From assembly GCA_004298385.1 (NCBI GenBank), contig SCTX01000047.1:1-34831 (forward strand): a stretch of DNA of 34,831 bases, read 5' to 3'. A program made the translations under genes and the position numbers. Of the stretch, positions 1 through 8,287 are shown piece by piece. This DNA is from Betaproteobacteria bacterium (lineage in GTDB: Bacteria; Pseudomonadota; Gammaproteobacteria; Burkholderiales; SG8-39). The notes under the pieces were generated by a model. The model worked only from the letters and a program-made list of their open reading frames with translations, searched no databases and was not told the DNA's origin. How positions within the stretch are numbered: the first letter of the stretch is position 1; every line of letters begins with the position of its first letter.

Positions 1-97
1 CCGGGTTCCGAGCTACGCAGGCCGCGCCGCCCCCGGGCTCCTCTCCCGGTGGGTAGTTTCCTGTATATTCGGCCCGCCGCAAGCTAGCCGGCGCCGC

Positions 98-1540
98 TCA
101 AGCCTTGAGCGCGACCAGCACTTCGTCCAGCATCTTCTTCGCATCGCCGAACAGCATGCGGTTATTGTCTTTGTAGAACAGCGGATTGTCGACGCCGGCG
201 TAGCCGGAAGCCATGCTGCGCTTCATCACGATCGAGGTCTTGGCCTTCCATACTTCCAACACCGGCATGCCGGCGATCGGGCTCGTCGGGTCATCCTGGG
301 CCGCCGGATTGACGATGTCGTTGGCGCCGATGACCATGGCGACGTCGGTAGTCGGGAAATCCTCGTTCAACTCGTCCATCTCGAACACGATGTCGTAGGG
401 CACCTTGGCCTCGGCCAGGAGCACATTCATGTGACCGGGCATGCGGCCGGCGACCGGGTGGATGCCGAAGCGCACATTGACGCCTTTCTCGCGCAAGTGC
501 TTGATGATTTCGAACACCGTGTGCTGGGCCTGGGCGACCGCCATGCCGTAGCCCGGCACGATGATCACGTTCTTGGCCTCGCGCAACAGCTCCGCCGTCT
601 CCGTGGCAAGAATCGGATTGACTTCGCCCGCCGGCTGCGCGCCCTCGCCCTTTGGCGCCGGCGTACCGCCCCCGGTGCCGAATCCGCCCGCGATCACGCT
701 GATGAAGTGCCGGTTCATCGCGCGGCACATGATGTAGGAAAGGATGGCGCCGCTCGATCCCACCAGCGCGCCGGTGACGATCAGGAGGTCGTTCGAGAGC
801 ATGAAGCCGGTCGCCGCCGCCGCCCAGCCGGAGTAGCTGTTCAGCATCGACACCACCACCGGCATGTCGGCGCCGCCGATCGCCATCACCATGTGGATGC
901 CGAACAGCAGCGACACCACGGTCATCACGATCAACGGCGTCATCCCTTCGCTCACCGAGCCGGCGTTCAGGAATTCCCGCCCGAAGTAGATTATGATCAG
1001 CAGGCCCGCGAGGTTCATCCAATGGCGCGCGGGCAGGAGCATCGGGCTCCCGCCGATCTTGCCCGAGAGCTTGCCGAAAGCGATGATCGAACCGGAGAAG
1101 GTCACCGCACCGATCAGGATGCCGATATAGATCTCGATTTCGTGGATGGCCTTTTCCGCGTCCGTCAGCGGGATGCTTTTTCCGTCGACCAAATGGAAGG
1201 ACGCCGCCGGATCGATGTAGTTCGCGTATCCGACCAGCATGGCCGCGAGACCGACGAGGCTGTGCATTAGCGCCACCAGTTCCGGCATTTGGGTCATTTT
1301 CACAGTGCGCGCGGCGTAGAGTCCGATACTGCCGCCAACCACCATGCAGCCGATGATCCACGGATAGCCGGCCGGCGTGACGTGCGGTCCGAACACCGTC
1401 GCGAGTACGGCGATGGTCATGCCGATCATGCCGTATAGGTTGCCGCGCCGGGAGCTCTCCGGATTCGACAGGCCGCCGAGGCTCAGAATGAAAAGAATCG
1501 TTGCCCCAATATAGGAGACTGCTACCACGCCTTCAGACAT
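98..1540 (-). CDS. pntB: NAD(P) transhydrogenase subunit beta
   Basis: This is the inner-membrane beta subunit of proton-translocating transhydrogenase, which uses the proton gradient to drive hydride transfer from NADH to NADP+. The product is 480 aa, close to the family norm. The first ~280 residues hold eight or nine hydrophobic segments. An Ala/Gly/Pro-rich linker (around '[11 protein letters not shown]') leads to the NADP(H)-binding domain III, marked by '[12 protein letters not shown]', '[14 protein letters not shown]' and '[10 protein letters not shown]'. The ATG is preceded by a GGGAG Shine-Dalgarno about 8 nt away. It lies 12 nt downstream of pntA, so the two form one operon. The last residues and stop are intact. 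Confidence 0.97.
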   Translation of the reverse strand: MSEGVVAVSYIGATILFILSLGGLSNPESSRRGNLYGMIGMTIAVLATVFGPHVTPAGYPWIIGCMVVGGSIGLYAARTVKMTQMPELVALMHSLVGLAAMLVGYANYIDPAASFHLVDGKSIPLTDAEKAIHEIEIYIGILIGAVTFSGSIIAFGKLSGKIGGSPMLLPARHWMNLAGLLIIIYFGREFLNAGSVSEGMTPLIVMTVVSLLFGIHMVMAIGGADMPVVVSMLNSYSGWAAAATGFMLSNDLLIVTGALVGSSGAILSYIMCRAMNRHFISVIAGGFGTGGGTPAPKGEGAQPAGEVNPILATETAELLREAKNVIIVPGYGMAVAQAQHTVFEIIKHLREKGVNVRFGIHPVAGRMPGHMNVLLAEAKVPYDIVFEMDELNEDFPTTDVAMVIGANDIVNPAAQDDPTSPIAGMPVLEVWKAKTSIVMKRSMASGYAGVDNPLFYKDNNRMLFGDAKKMLDEVLVALKA

Positions 1541-1552
1541 TTTCCGTCTCCC

Positions 1553-3133
1553 TTATTTGCGGAACATTTCCAGCATGCGCTGGGTGACGGCGAAGCCGCC
1601 GATCATGTTGATCGTAGTGAGCGCGATCCCTGCGACCGCCAGCCAGCGTATCCAGTCCCCCGGGGCGAGCCCCCCCTCGAGCGGCGGCGCGATCTGCACC
1701 AGCGCGCCGATGGCGATGATGCTGCTGATCGCATTGGTGACGCTCATCAGCGGCGTGTGCAGGGCCGGGGTGACATTCCAAACCACCATATAACCCACGA
1801 AACAGGCGAGCACGAACACGGTGAAGTGCGCGAGGAATGCTGCGGGCGCGCTGTAGCCTATGAACCAGAAAAGCAGCACCGCGATGCCGAAAACAAGCGC
1901 GGTGCTGGCGCCGGAGGCGGGCGCGCCGCTCTTGCCATGCCCGCCTTGCGCCTTAGCCGGCGCGGCGGCCGGCTTGGCCGCTGCCGGCGGCGCCGCCGAG
2001 AGTTTTGGCGCCGGTGGCGGCCAGGTGATGTTGCCCTCCTTCACCACCGTGGTGCCGCGCAGCACCTCGTCTTCCATATTGACGTTGATGACGCCGTCCT
2101 TGGTCTTGCACAGCTCCTCGGCCAGGCGGAATAGGTTGGTCGCATACAGCGTCGAGGACTGCTTGGCGAGGCGGCTGGGCAGATCGCTGTAGCCGATGAT
2201 GGTCACGCCGTGCTTGACAGTCACCTGATGCGGCACGGTCAGTTCGCAGTTGCCGCCCTGCTCCGCCGCCAGGTCGACAATGACGCTGCCCGGTTTCATC
2301 GAGCGCACCATTTCCGCGGTGATGAGCTTCGGCGCCGGTTTGCCCGGAATCAGCGCGGTGGTGATGATGATATCCACTTCTTTCGCCTGCTTGGCAAACA
2401 CCTCAGCCTGGGCTTTCAGGAACCCTTCGCTCATCACCTTGGCATAACCACCGACGCCGGCGCCTTCTTCCGTGTAGTCCACGGTGACGAATTCGCCGCC
2501 CATGGATTTGACCTGATCGCCCACTTCGGGGCGCGTGTCGTTGGCGCGCACGATCGCCCCCAGGCCCGAGGCCGTGCCGATCGCGGCGAGGCCCGCAACG
2601 CCTGCGCCGATGACGAACACCTTGGCCGGCGGCACCTTGCCGGCCGCGGTGATCTGGCCGGTGAAGAAACGGCCGAAGTGATGCGCCGCCTCGATCACGG
2701 CGCGGTAACCGGCAATGTTGCCCATCGAGGAGAGCGCGTCCAGCTTCTGTGCGCGCGAAATGCGCGGCACGCTGTCCATCGCCAGCACGGTGGCCTTCTT
2801 CGCCGCGAGTTGTCGCAGCAGCTCTGGATTCTGCGCCGGCCAGATGAAGCTCGCCAGCGCGCCGCCTGCGCGCATCAGGCCGATTTCTTCCGCGCTCGGC
2901 CCGCGCACCTTGAACACGATGTCGGACGCGGACCACAGCTTGGCCGCCCCTTCGACAATCTCGGCGCCCGCGGCGCGGTAGACATCGTCGCTGAAATTCG
3001 CCGCATCCCCGGCGCCGGATTCCACGGCAACCTTGAAACCGAGCTTGATGAGTTTTTCGACAACTTCGGGCACGGTGGCAACGCGCTTTTCACCCGTCGC
3101 TGTTTCTTTTGGTACGCCTATGACTTGAGGCAT
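1553..3133 (-). CDS. pntA: NAD(P) transhydrogenase subunit alpha, fused form
   Basis: This is the alpha subunit of transhydrogenase, which binds NAD(H) and supplies part of the membrane domain. Residues 1-380 are domain I, with 'GVPKE' at the N-terminus, the dinucleotide fold '[15 protein letters not shown]' and '[15 protein letters not shown]'. A Pro/Ala/Lys-rich linker (~385-425) joins it to about 100 residues with three or four membrane helices. Many bacteria split these as PntAA and PntAB; here they are one 526-aa chain, as in E. coli (about 510 aa). The frame stays open to 3244, but the ATG at 3133 is chosen because an AAGGGGGG ribosome site lies 5-6 nt upstream and the family N-terminus begins there. 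A perfect FNR-type box stands upstream. Confidence 0.97.
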   Translation of the reverse strand: MPQVIGVPKETATGEKRVATVPEVVEKLIKLGFKVAVESGAGDAANFSDDVYRAAGAEIVEGAAKLWSASDIVFKVRGPSAEEIGLMRAGGALASFIWPAQNPELLRQLAAKKATVLAMDSVPRISRAQKLDALSSMGNIAGYRAVIEAAHHFGRFFTGQITAAGKVPPAKVFVIGAGVAGLAAIGTASGLGAIVRANDTRPEVGDQVKSMGGEFVTVDYTEEGAGVGGYAKVMSEGFLKAQAEVFAKQAKEVDIIITTALIPGKPAPKLITAEMVRSMKPGSVIVDLAAEQGGNCELTVPHQVTVKHGVTIIGYSDLPSRLAKQSSTLYATNLFRLAEELCKTKDGVINVNMEDEVLRGTTVVKEGNITWPPPAPKLSAAPPAAAKPAAAPAKAQGGHGKSGAPASGASTALVFGIAVLLFWFIGYSAPAAFLAHFTVFVLACFVGYMVVWNVTPALHTPLMSVTNAISSIIAIGALVQIAPPLEGGLAPGDWIRWLAVAGIALTTINMIGGFAVTQRMLEMFRK

Positions 3134-3231
3134 TAATCCCCCCTTGTTCATTGCTGGATATTCACAACCGATGGTACTGAGGTGTGTGTCGTTTCGGATG
3201 ATGGGACGCGGTCGCGCGCCATGACCCGCGT

Positions 3232-3237
3232 ACTGTA
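3232..3237 (-). promoter_or_regulatory. pntAB promoter: Candidate -10 element of pntAB promoter
   Basis: The minus-strand hexamer TACAGT matches 4 of 6 positions of TATAAT and lies 21 nt downstream of the FNR-type box edge. It would yield a leader of about 90 nt before pntA. No good -35 is visible, as expected for an activator-dependent class II promoter. The call depends on the FNR box being real. Confidence 0.4.
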
Positions 3238-3258
3238 CTTTCACCTGCCAATTTCAGC

Positions 3259-3272
3259 TTGATGTAGATCAA
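3259..3272 (-). promoter_or_regulatory. FNR/ANR-type operator upstream of pntAB
   Basis: The 14-mer reads TTGATCTACATCAA on the minus strand, an exact match to the FNR/ANR consensus TTGAT-N4-ATCAA. It overlaps the stop codon of the preceding osmoprotectant gene (3269-3271). A -10-like hexamer TACAGT lies at 3232-3237, giving a predicted start near 3225. The box centre at 3265.5 would then be about -41, the spacing of class II FNR activation. Positions were read directly; regulation of pntAB by oxygen or nitric oxide is inferred. Confidence 0.6.
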
Positions 3273-4762
3273 ACATCGGTCATACCCGCGCGTCGCCGCA
3301 ACTGCGGAAACGCGAAGCGCTCGATCAGTTCGAACATGCCCTGGATGATCAGGGCCAACACCGCCGCCGGGATGGCGCCCGCGAGCAGGGTCATGTTGTC
3401 GTTCAGCGCCAGACCTTGGGCGATACGCTGGCCGTAGCCGCCTGCGCCGATGAAAGCGGCAATGGTGGCGGTACCGACGCCGATCACCGCCGAGGTCTTG
3501 ATGCCGGCGAGTATCGCCGGCGCCGCCAGCGGCAACTCGATCAAGAGGAGTTGATCCATCGGTTTCAAGCCGAGTGCCAGCGCCGCCTGGCGCATACCCC
3601 GCCCCACGCCCGCCATGCCGGCATGGGTATTGCGCACGATAGGCAGGAGCGAATACAGAAACAGCGCGATCAGCGCCGGCGCGGTGCCGATGCTGCCGAG
3701 CAGCGGGATCAGGAAAGCGAGCAGCGCGAGCGAGGGGATGGTCTGGATCACGCCGACGATGGCGAGGACGGGCTGCGCGGCGGCGGCGATCCTGTCCGCC
3801 AGCACACCCAGCGGGATCGCCACGATAATGCCGGCGCCCAACGAGACGAACACCAGCAGCAGGTGCTCGCGCGTGAGCCGCCAGAAATCCTCGCCGAACA
3901 GCACGGCGAGGAAACTGCGCGCGGGCGCCGCGCCGTCGGCGCTGCCGGAGAGGAAAGACTTCGCCACGTCGGCAAAACTTTTCCGCTCCAGCTCGGCGGC
4001 GGCGTTGAGATGGATCATCTGCCGCTCGCCTATTCTGCCTTCCAGCATTTGCAACGCCTTCCATGCCCGCGGCAGGCGCAGCGGCAAATCCAGCCGGTAG
4101 AGCAGCACCGCGTCGTAGCGCGGGAACACGCCGCGATCGTCCTCGAGCACCCGCAGCTTGTAGCGCTCGATCTTGGCGTCGGTGGAATAGATGTCCATCA
4201 CATCGATTTTCCCCGCGGCGATGGCCTCATAGGCGAGGCCGTGGTCCAGTCCCGTGGGCGTCTGCCGCATTGCGTACGCGGTCTTGAGAGCGGGCCAGCC
4301 GTCCGCGCGTGCGATGAATTCCTGCGACAGCCCGAGCTTCAGTCCGGGATGGCGCGCAAGTTCGGACAGCGTGCGCACAGAGAGACGTTCGGCCTCGTCC
4401 TCGCGCAGCGCCAGCGCGTAAGTGTTGTTGAAGCCCAGCGGCACCGCCACGCCCAGCCCGTCGGACGCGAGGCGCCGATTGAGATCGTCGAGGGTGAGCG
4501 CACCTTCGAGCTTGAGGATTTCGCGCGCGATGGTGCCGGTGTACTCCGGGTAGAGGTCGATGGAACCGGCCTTGAGCGCGGCATAGACGATGCCGGTATT
4601 GCCCAGTCCGGGTCTATGCTCGGCGCGGCCGGGGACGCTCTGCGCGATGATCTCGCCGAGGATGTAGGACTCGGTGAAGCGCTTCGAGCCGACGCGCAAC
4701 GGATCCTCGCCCGCGGTCGCGCCGGCCGCGGCGAGCAGCAAGCCGAGCAGGACCAGCCTCAC
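3269..4762 (-). CDS. Osmoprotectant ABC transporter, substrate-binding/permease fusion
   Basis: This is a two-domain importer component of the glycine betaine/carnitine/choline class. A signal-like N-terminus (residues 1-18) precedes an OpuAC-type binding domain (~19-265, 'LRVGSKRFTESYILGEIIAQ', 'EYTGTIAREIL'). An integral-membrane permease domain follows (~285-490) with an EAA-like loop ending 'FIGAGGYGQRIAQGLALND'. The start is GTG at 4762, overlapping the stop of the upstream ABC exporter by 4 nt (GTGA). No cognate OpuA/OpuC-type ATPase lies next to it, which is unusual because this family needs one. The exporter upstream is a different ABC class and is unlikely to energise it. Substrate is inferred from family only. 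Confidence 0.88.
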   Translation of the reverse strand: MRLVLLGLLLAAAGATAGEDPLRVGSKRFTESYILGEIIAQSVPGRAEHRPGLGNTGIVYAALKAGSIDLYPEYTGTIAREILKLEGALTLDDLNRRLASDGLGVAVPLGFNNTYALALREDEAERLSVRTLSELARHPGLKLGLSQEFIARADGWPALKTAYAMRQTPTGLDHGLAYEAIAAGKIDVMDIYSTDAKIERYKLRVLEDDRGVFPRYDAVLLYRLDLPLRLPRAWKALQMLEGRIGERQMIHLNAAAELERKSFADVAKSFLSGSADGAAPARSFLAVLFGEDFWRLTREHLLLVFVSLGAGIIVAIPLGVLADRIAAAAQPVLAIVGVIQTIPSLALLAFLIPLLGSIGTAPALIALFLYSLLPIVRNTHAGMAGVGRGMRQAALALGLKPMDQLLLIELPLAAPAILAGIKTSAVIGVGTATIAAFIGAGGYGQRIAQGLALNDNMTLLAGAIPAAVLALIIQGMFELIERFAFPQLRRRAGMTDV

Positions 4763-6570
4763 GGACCCGCCGCGACCGGTTCGGCCGCGCCGCTGCCGAG
4801 GAACTGCAGCGCGGCGAGCCTGGCGTACAGGCCTTTCTCGCGCACCAACTCCTCGTGCGTGCCGGTGGCGATGATGCGGCCCTCGTCCATCACCACGATG
4901 CGGTCGGCATTTTGCACCGTCGCCAGGCGGTGCGCGACGATCAGCGTGGTGCGATTCCGCATCAGGCGCGCCAGCGCCAGTTGCACGTAATGCTCGCTCG
5001 CCGCATCGAGCGAGCTGGTCGCCTCGTCGAGCAGCAGCACCGCGCGATCCGCGAGCAGTGCCCGCGCGATCGACAGCCGCTGGCGCTGGCCGCCGGAGAG
5101 GCGCACGCCGCGTTCGCCGAGAAACGTATCCATCGCTTCGGGCAGGCGCTCGATGAACTCGCTCGCGTAGGCCGCGGCGCAGGCTTCCTGTACCTCGGCG
5201 TCGCTGGCACCGGGCCGGCCGTAGCGCACGTTCTCGCGCACCGAGGTGGCGAAGATCACCGGATCCTGCGGCACCAGCGCGAGACGGGAGCGCAGCGCGC
5301 GCGGATCGGCGCGGCGCAATTCGACCCCGTCCAGACTGATCACACCCGAGTCGGCGTCATAGTAACGCAGGAGCAGTTGCAGCACGGTCGACTTGCCCGC
5401 GCCGGAGGGGCCGACCAGCGCCACCGTTTCACCCGGTTTAACTTCCAACGAAAAATCGGCGAGCGCCAGAGCATCCGGGCGCGAGGGGTAGCGGAAGCTG
5501 ACCTTGTCGAAGCGCACCTCGCCGCGCGGGGGCTGCGGCAACGGCAGCGGGCTCGACGGCGCGCGGATCTGCGGCTCGGTCGCGAGCAGTTCCATCAGGC
5601 GCTCGGTGGCGCCGGCGGCGCGCTGCAGATCGCCGATCACTTCGGACACCGCGCCGAAGGCGCCGGCGACCAGCACCGCGTAAAACACGAAGGCCGACAG
5701 TTCGCCCGCGCTGATGCGTCCCGCGAGCACGTCGTGCCCGCCGATCCACAGGATCACGCCGACCGCGCCGAAAGCGAGCAGCATCACCAGCGCGATCAAC
5801 AGCGCGCGCTGGCGGATGCGCTCGGCCGCCGTGGCGAACGCCTGCTCGACGCGCTCGCCGAAACGCTTGCGGTCCTCGTTCTCATGGCCGTAGGACTGCA
5901 CCGTGCGGATCTCGTGTAGCGCCTCGTCGATGTAGACGCTGACATCGGCCACGCGCGCCTGGCTCGCGCGCGACAACGTGCGCACGCGCCGGCCGTAGAG
6001 CAGGATAGGCGCGATCACCAGCGGCACGCCGAGCAGCACCAGCGCGGTGAGCTTGGGGCTGGTCACGAACAGCATCACCAGGCTGCCCGCCATGATCAGG
6101 GTGTTGCGCAGCGCGAACGAGGCGCTCGAGCCGATCACCACTTCGAGAAGCGAGGTGTCGTTGGTGAGGCGCGAGATCACCTCGCCCGTGCGCGTGACTT
6201 CGAAAAAACCCGGCGACAGATCGAGCAGATGGCCGAACACGGCGCGGCGGATGTCGGCCGAGACGCGCTCCCCTATCCAGGAGACGAAATAAAACCGCGT
6301 GTAAGTGGCGAGCGCCATGACGATGATGACCGCGAGCAGGCCGATGAGCGCGGCGTCGAGCAGCGCCGCGTCGCCGCTGGCGAAGCCGCCGTCGATCACC
6401 CGGCGCAGGCCCTGGCCCAGCACCAGCACGCAGGAGGCGGCCACCACCAGCGCCACCATGGCGATCGCAACCTGCCGGCGGTAGGGCGCGAGAAAGCCGA
6501 GGATGCGCGCGAGCTGGCGGATGTCGCGGTTCGCCGGTCGTTCGGGGATATTGTCTCTCAACCTTGCCAC
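4759..6570 (-). CDS. ABC exporter half-transporter (MsbA/ABCB-like)
   Basis: This is a 603-aa type IV ABC exporter with a membrane domain (~20-320, about six helices) fused to a nucleotide-binding domain (~355-590). Seen motifs are Walker A 'GPSGAGKST', Q-loop 'LVPQDP', signature 'LSGGQRQR', Walker B 'VLLLDEATSS' and the switch His in 'VAHRLATVQ'. All catalytic residues are present, so a homodimer should be active. The GTG start at 6570 has AAGGA 6 nt upstream. It is translationally coupled to the osmoprotectant gene downstream. Family members move lipids, drugs or peptides; nothing here fixes the substrate. Confidence 0.92.
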   Translation of the reverse strand: MARLRDNIPERPANRDIRQLARILGFLAPYRRQVAIAMVALVVAASCVLVLGQGLRRVIDGGFASGDAALLDAALIGLLAVIIVMALATYTRFYFVSWIGERVSADIRRAVFGHLLDLSPGFFEVTRTGEVISRLTNDTSLLEVVIGSSASFALRNTLIMAGSLVMLFVTSPKLTALVLLGVPLVIAPILLYGRRVRTLSRASQARVADVSVYIDEALHEIRTVQSYGHENEDRKRFGERVEQAFATAAERIRQRALLIALVMLLAFGAVGVILWIGGHDVLAGRISAGELSAFVFYAVLVAGAFGAVSEVIGDLQRAAGATERLMELLATEPQIRAPSSPLPLPQPPRGEVRFDKVSFRYPSRPDALALADFSLEVKPGETVALVGPSGAGKSTVLQLLLRYYDADSGVISLDGVELRRADPRALRSRLALVPQDPVIFATSVRENVRYGRPGASDAEVQEACAAAYASEFIERLPEAMDTFLGERGVRLSGGQRQRLSIARALLADRAVLLLDEATSSLDAASEHYVQLALARLMRNRTTLIVAHRLATVQNADRIVVMDEGRIIATGTHEELVREKGLYARLAALQFLGSGAAEPVAAGP

Positions 6571-6586
6571 TATCGTCCTTATTGAT

Positions 6587-7258
6587 CTACAACAAAGGCG
6601 CCGTACACTCTAGCGTATTGCCCGTGCGCAAGGGAACGGCGCACCGCTCACGCCAAGGAGAGCCTGCGCGCGATGGCGGGTCTGATGAGGCGGCCACAAG
6701 CGGAACCCTCCACGCCGTAAGCATTTCCGCAATCCGTGCCGTCTGCCCGCCTGGGGACACATACGGGATGCAAACGTCATCCGCCAGTGCTGCAACAATC
6801 TCGTTCCGGCGTGCCGCGGATTCCTTGGTGACGCGCCGGGGCTCCTTGGCGAAGGCTGAGAGGAACAGCACTCGGCCAGCATCAAACGCAGCGCGGCATT
6901 CAGTTGGAATGCGCATCGCCTGGATGGCACGAGCGGGGCAGACGATAATCGGCTGCTTGCCGCGCAGGAGGATGCGGAGGCACTCCTTTTCGATGGTCGA
7001 GTGAAAGCCGCTAATGACGGTGACGCCCTCGTCGCGCATGCGCCGGGCGGCGTCGTGAGCGCGCAGGATGGCATCGCCGGGCGAGCGGGCGGAGCAAAAT
7101 AGTGCCCTCCTTCGATGGGCGAGGAGCGCGACGGGGCCAATCGCCGTCAGTGTGCCCGGAACGTTTGCTCCCAGACGCGCCAGCAGCATGTCCGGGTAGG
7201 GCGGGTGTCCTCGCTCAAGGCGTTGCGCGACCGGCGGCTGTCTACCCCGTTCAGCCAC
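6587..7258 (-). CDS. DprA/Smf-like (SLOG superfamily) protein
   Basis: This 223-aa protein carries a Rossmann-like SLOG core of the DprA/Smf kind: 'LFCSARSPGD', then 'GVTVISGFHSTIEKECL', 'LLRGKQPIIVCPARA', a segment ending 'RVLFLSAF', and 'RRNEIVAALAD'. DprA proteins load RecA on incoming single-stranded DNA. This short variant lacks the N-terminal SAM-like and C-terminal winged-helix parts of housekeeping DprA, and resembles the accessory paralogues found near defence genes. The start is GTG at 7258, immediately after an AAGGA; a start further in is possible. It lies 16 nt upstream of the ABC exporter, at the edge of the accessory island. Function is uncertain. Confidence 0.72.
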   Translation of the reverse strand: MAERGRQPPVAQRLERGHPPYPDMLLARLGANVPGTLTAIGPVALLAHRRRALFCSARSPGDAILRAHDAARRMRDEGVTVISGFHSTIEKECLRILLRGKQPIIVCPARAIQAMRIPTECRAAFDAGRVLFLSAFAKEPRRVTKESAARRNEIVAALADDVCIPYVSPGGQTARIAEMLTAWRVPLVAASSDPPSRAGSPWRERCAVPLRTGNTLECTAPLL

Positions 7259-7346
7259 CGTCCTTCATCTCCCGGCGCTTTTCCTCCAGGAAACGCTGAA
7301 GGTCTTCCTTGTTTGCGGTGCGTCCGGAACGCCCGAAGTACAGCAT
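7251..7346 (-). CDS. Possible 31-aa charged small protein or remnant
   Basis: A short frame starts at ATG 7346 and ends overlapping the GTG start of the DprA-like gene. Its C-terminal half ('EDLQRFLEEKRREMKDGG') is charged and predicted helical, and looks like genuine protein sequence. No Shine-Dalgarno precedes the ATG. It may be a small translationally coupled gene, or the tail of a decayed longer gene whose 5' part was lost between here and the zinc-finger gene at 7381. I do not recognise a family. Confidence 0.25.
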   Translation of the reverse strand: MLYFGRSGRTANKEDLQRFLEEKRREMKDGG

Positions 7347-7380
7347 TGCGGGCGATCTTGCCGAGACCGGGGAAGCAATC

Positions 7381-7617
7381 CTACGCAAGCTCGAAAACTT
7401 CCAACGGGACAGTCTTGACCGGACGACCCGCGCCATGAACCAGCAGGCGGATACGCTCGGTGGTTTCCCGCGAAAATGCCGCCTCCGCGCAACGCGTGCA
7501 GACCTGCGCTGGAATATGCTCAACCAACACGCGCCGGCCATCCACATCCAGCACCTCGCTTACGAATTCGTCCCTGGCGGTCTCGCCGCCGCAGACATGG
7601 CATTTGAATGTCGACAT
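7381..7617 (-). CDS. YgiT-type zinc finger protein (orphan antitoxin-like)
   Basis: This 78-aa protein starts 'MSTFKCHVCGGE' and has two CxxC knuckles: 'CHVC' near residue 6 and 'CTRC' near residue 42. This is the zinc-binding layout of the YgiT/MqsA N-terminal domain. No HTH domain follows, as is usual for partners of DUF4258 toxins. The ATG at 7617 is chosen because GGAGGT lies 5 nt upstream; the frame is open further. The toxin normally encoded directly upstream survives only as a remnant with a stop in it (7620-7673). The gene therefore looks like an antitoxin that has outlived its toxin. Confidence 0.8.
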   Translation of the reverse strand: MSTFKCHVCGGETARDEFVSEVLDVDGRRVLVEHIPAQVCTRCAEAAFSRETTERIRLLVHGAGRPVKTVPLEVFELA

Positions 7618-7619
7618 GG

Positions 7620-7673
7620 CTACCTCCGTTTTCGAAACTCTGCCTACTCGCCCGGGTCCGGCGCGTAGCGCCC
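7620..7673 (-). pseudogene. C-terminal remnant of a DUF4258 toxin
   Basis: In the minus-strand frame ending with TAG at 7620-7622, two nt before the zinc-finger ATG, the codons read 'RYAPDPGE*AEFRKRR*'. DUF4258 proteins commonly end in a motif like Y-x-P-D-P-x-E-W-x-x-F-R-R-R, and sit just upstream of YgiT-type partners. Here the Trp codon position is TAG (7644-7646), consistent with TGG to TAG. Upstream of about 7673 no recognisable DUF4258 sequence remains before the DUF4926 gene. The assignment rests on this short motif and on gene order. Confidence 0.55.
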
Positions 7674-7721
7674 GTCTGTTTTGTCGTCTATACGTGGACT
7701 GCACGCCGTTGGTTTGGCGCA

Positions 7722-7943
7722 TTAGGCCACCGCGCGTGCTTGGGCGATCTCCCGCCGCCCCACGGGACGCACCTGATGGGGAAACAGTGAAACCACCCTT
7801 AGCGTCTGACCATCCAGCGTCATGAACTCAACCTCATAGCCCGCCGCTGCATGGATTAGAACAACGGTCCCCACGTCGCCCCGCTTCAGACCGTGTTCCG
7901 GCAAATCCTCCGTCAACACCACCGTGTCTAGTTCTTTGATCAT
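7722..7943 (-). CDS. DUF4926 domain protein
   Basis: This 73-aa protein begins 'MIKELDTVVLTEDLPEHGLKRGDVGTVV', the hallmark start of DUF4926, a small SH3-like beta-barrel family of unknown function. The ATG at 7943 has GGAG about 8 nt upstream and overlaps the stop of the DUF6883 gene by 1 nt (TAATG), so the two are probably translated together. The frame is open to 8042, but that extension lies inside the neighbouring gene. DUF4926 genes often sit beside small toxin-, immunity- or restriction-linked genes, which fits this island. No catalytic motif is visible. Confidence 0.8.
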   Translation of the reverse strand: MIKELDTVVLTEDLPEHGLKRGDVGTVVLIHAAAGYEVEFMTLDGQTLRVVSLFPHQVRPVGRREIAQARAVA

Positions 7944-8287
7944 TAGTCTGCTCCTTCGAGTGGATAGGCTGTGACAAAACGTGGTATGTCCTGACCGGCT
8001 TCCACGAACCACACGGAACGAATGCCCGGCATTCGTCCACACGGTGTTTCTATTGTACCTTCCACGACATACCGGGTTCCAAAGGGCGTGCTCTCCACCT
8101 TGACGACCTCGTGATCCGCCGCGTGCTTCAGCAGTGCGGCAGCCAGCGGCTGCCCGGAGTCGCCAGTAAAACCGAAGCTGAGGAAGAACGCCGCCTTGTG
8201 ACGCCCGTCCCGATGTGTCGGCGAAAGCAGGTAGCCGATGATCTTGTCATCCGAGACCAGTGCCGCTTCCACGTTCGGCAGCTTCAT
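7943..8287 (-). CDS. DUF6883 domain protein
   Basis: This 114-aa protein starts 'MKLPNVEAALVSDDKIIGYLLS' and continues 'PTHRDGRHKAAFFLSFGFT', matching the conserved opening of DUF6883 proteins (Leu-Leu-x-x-x-H...G-R-H-K-A). The middle shows 'YVVEGTIETPCGR' and 'IRSVWFVEAGQDIPRFVTAYP'. It ends in a 1-nt overlap with DUF4926. Its own ATG overlaps by 4 nt (ATGA) the stop of the methylase remnant upstream, which suggests the pair was once the 3' part of a restriction-modification operon. Biochemical role is unknown; a toxin/immunity or R-M accessory role is inference. Confidence 0.78.
   Translation of the reverse strand: MKLPNVEAALVSDDKIIGYLLSPTHRDGRHKAAFFLSFGFTGDSGQPLAAALLKHAADHEVVKVESTPFGTRYVVEGTIETPCGRMPGIRSVWFVEAGQDIPRFVTAYPLEGAD

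Noticed and set aside
1-97. Possible RNA gene or regulatory element at the left edge
   Set aside because: The sequence is GC-rich with short CCCGGG-type pairing only; no cloverleaf, terminator or gene could be supported.
3416-4990. A 524-codon open frame on the plus strand
   Set aside because: It is opposite the osmoprotectant gene and the exporter end, whose domains are unmistakable on the minus strand.
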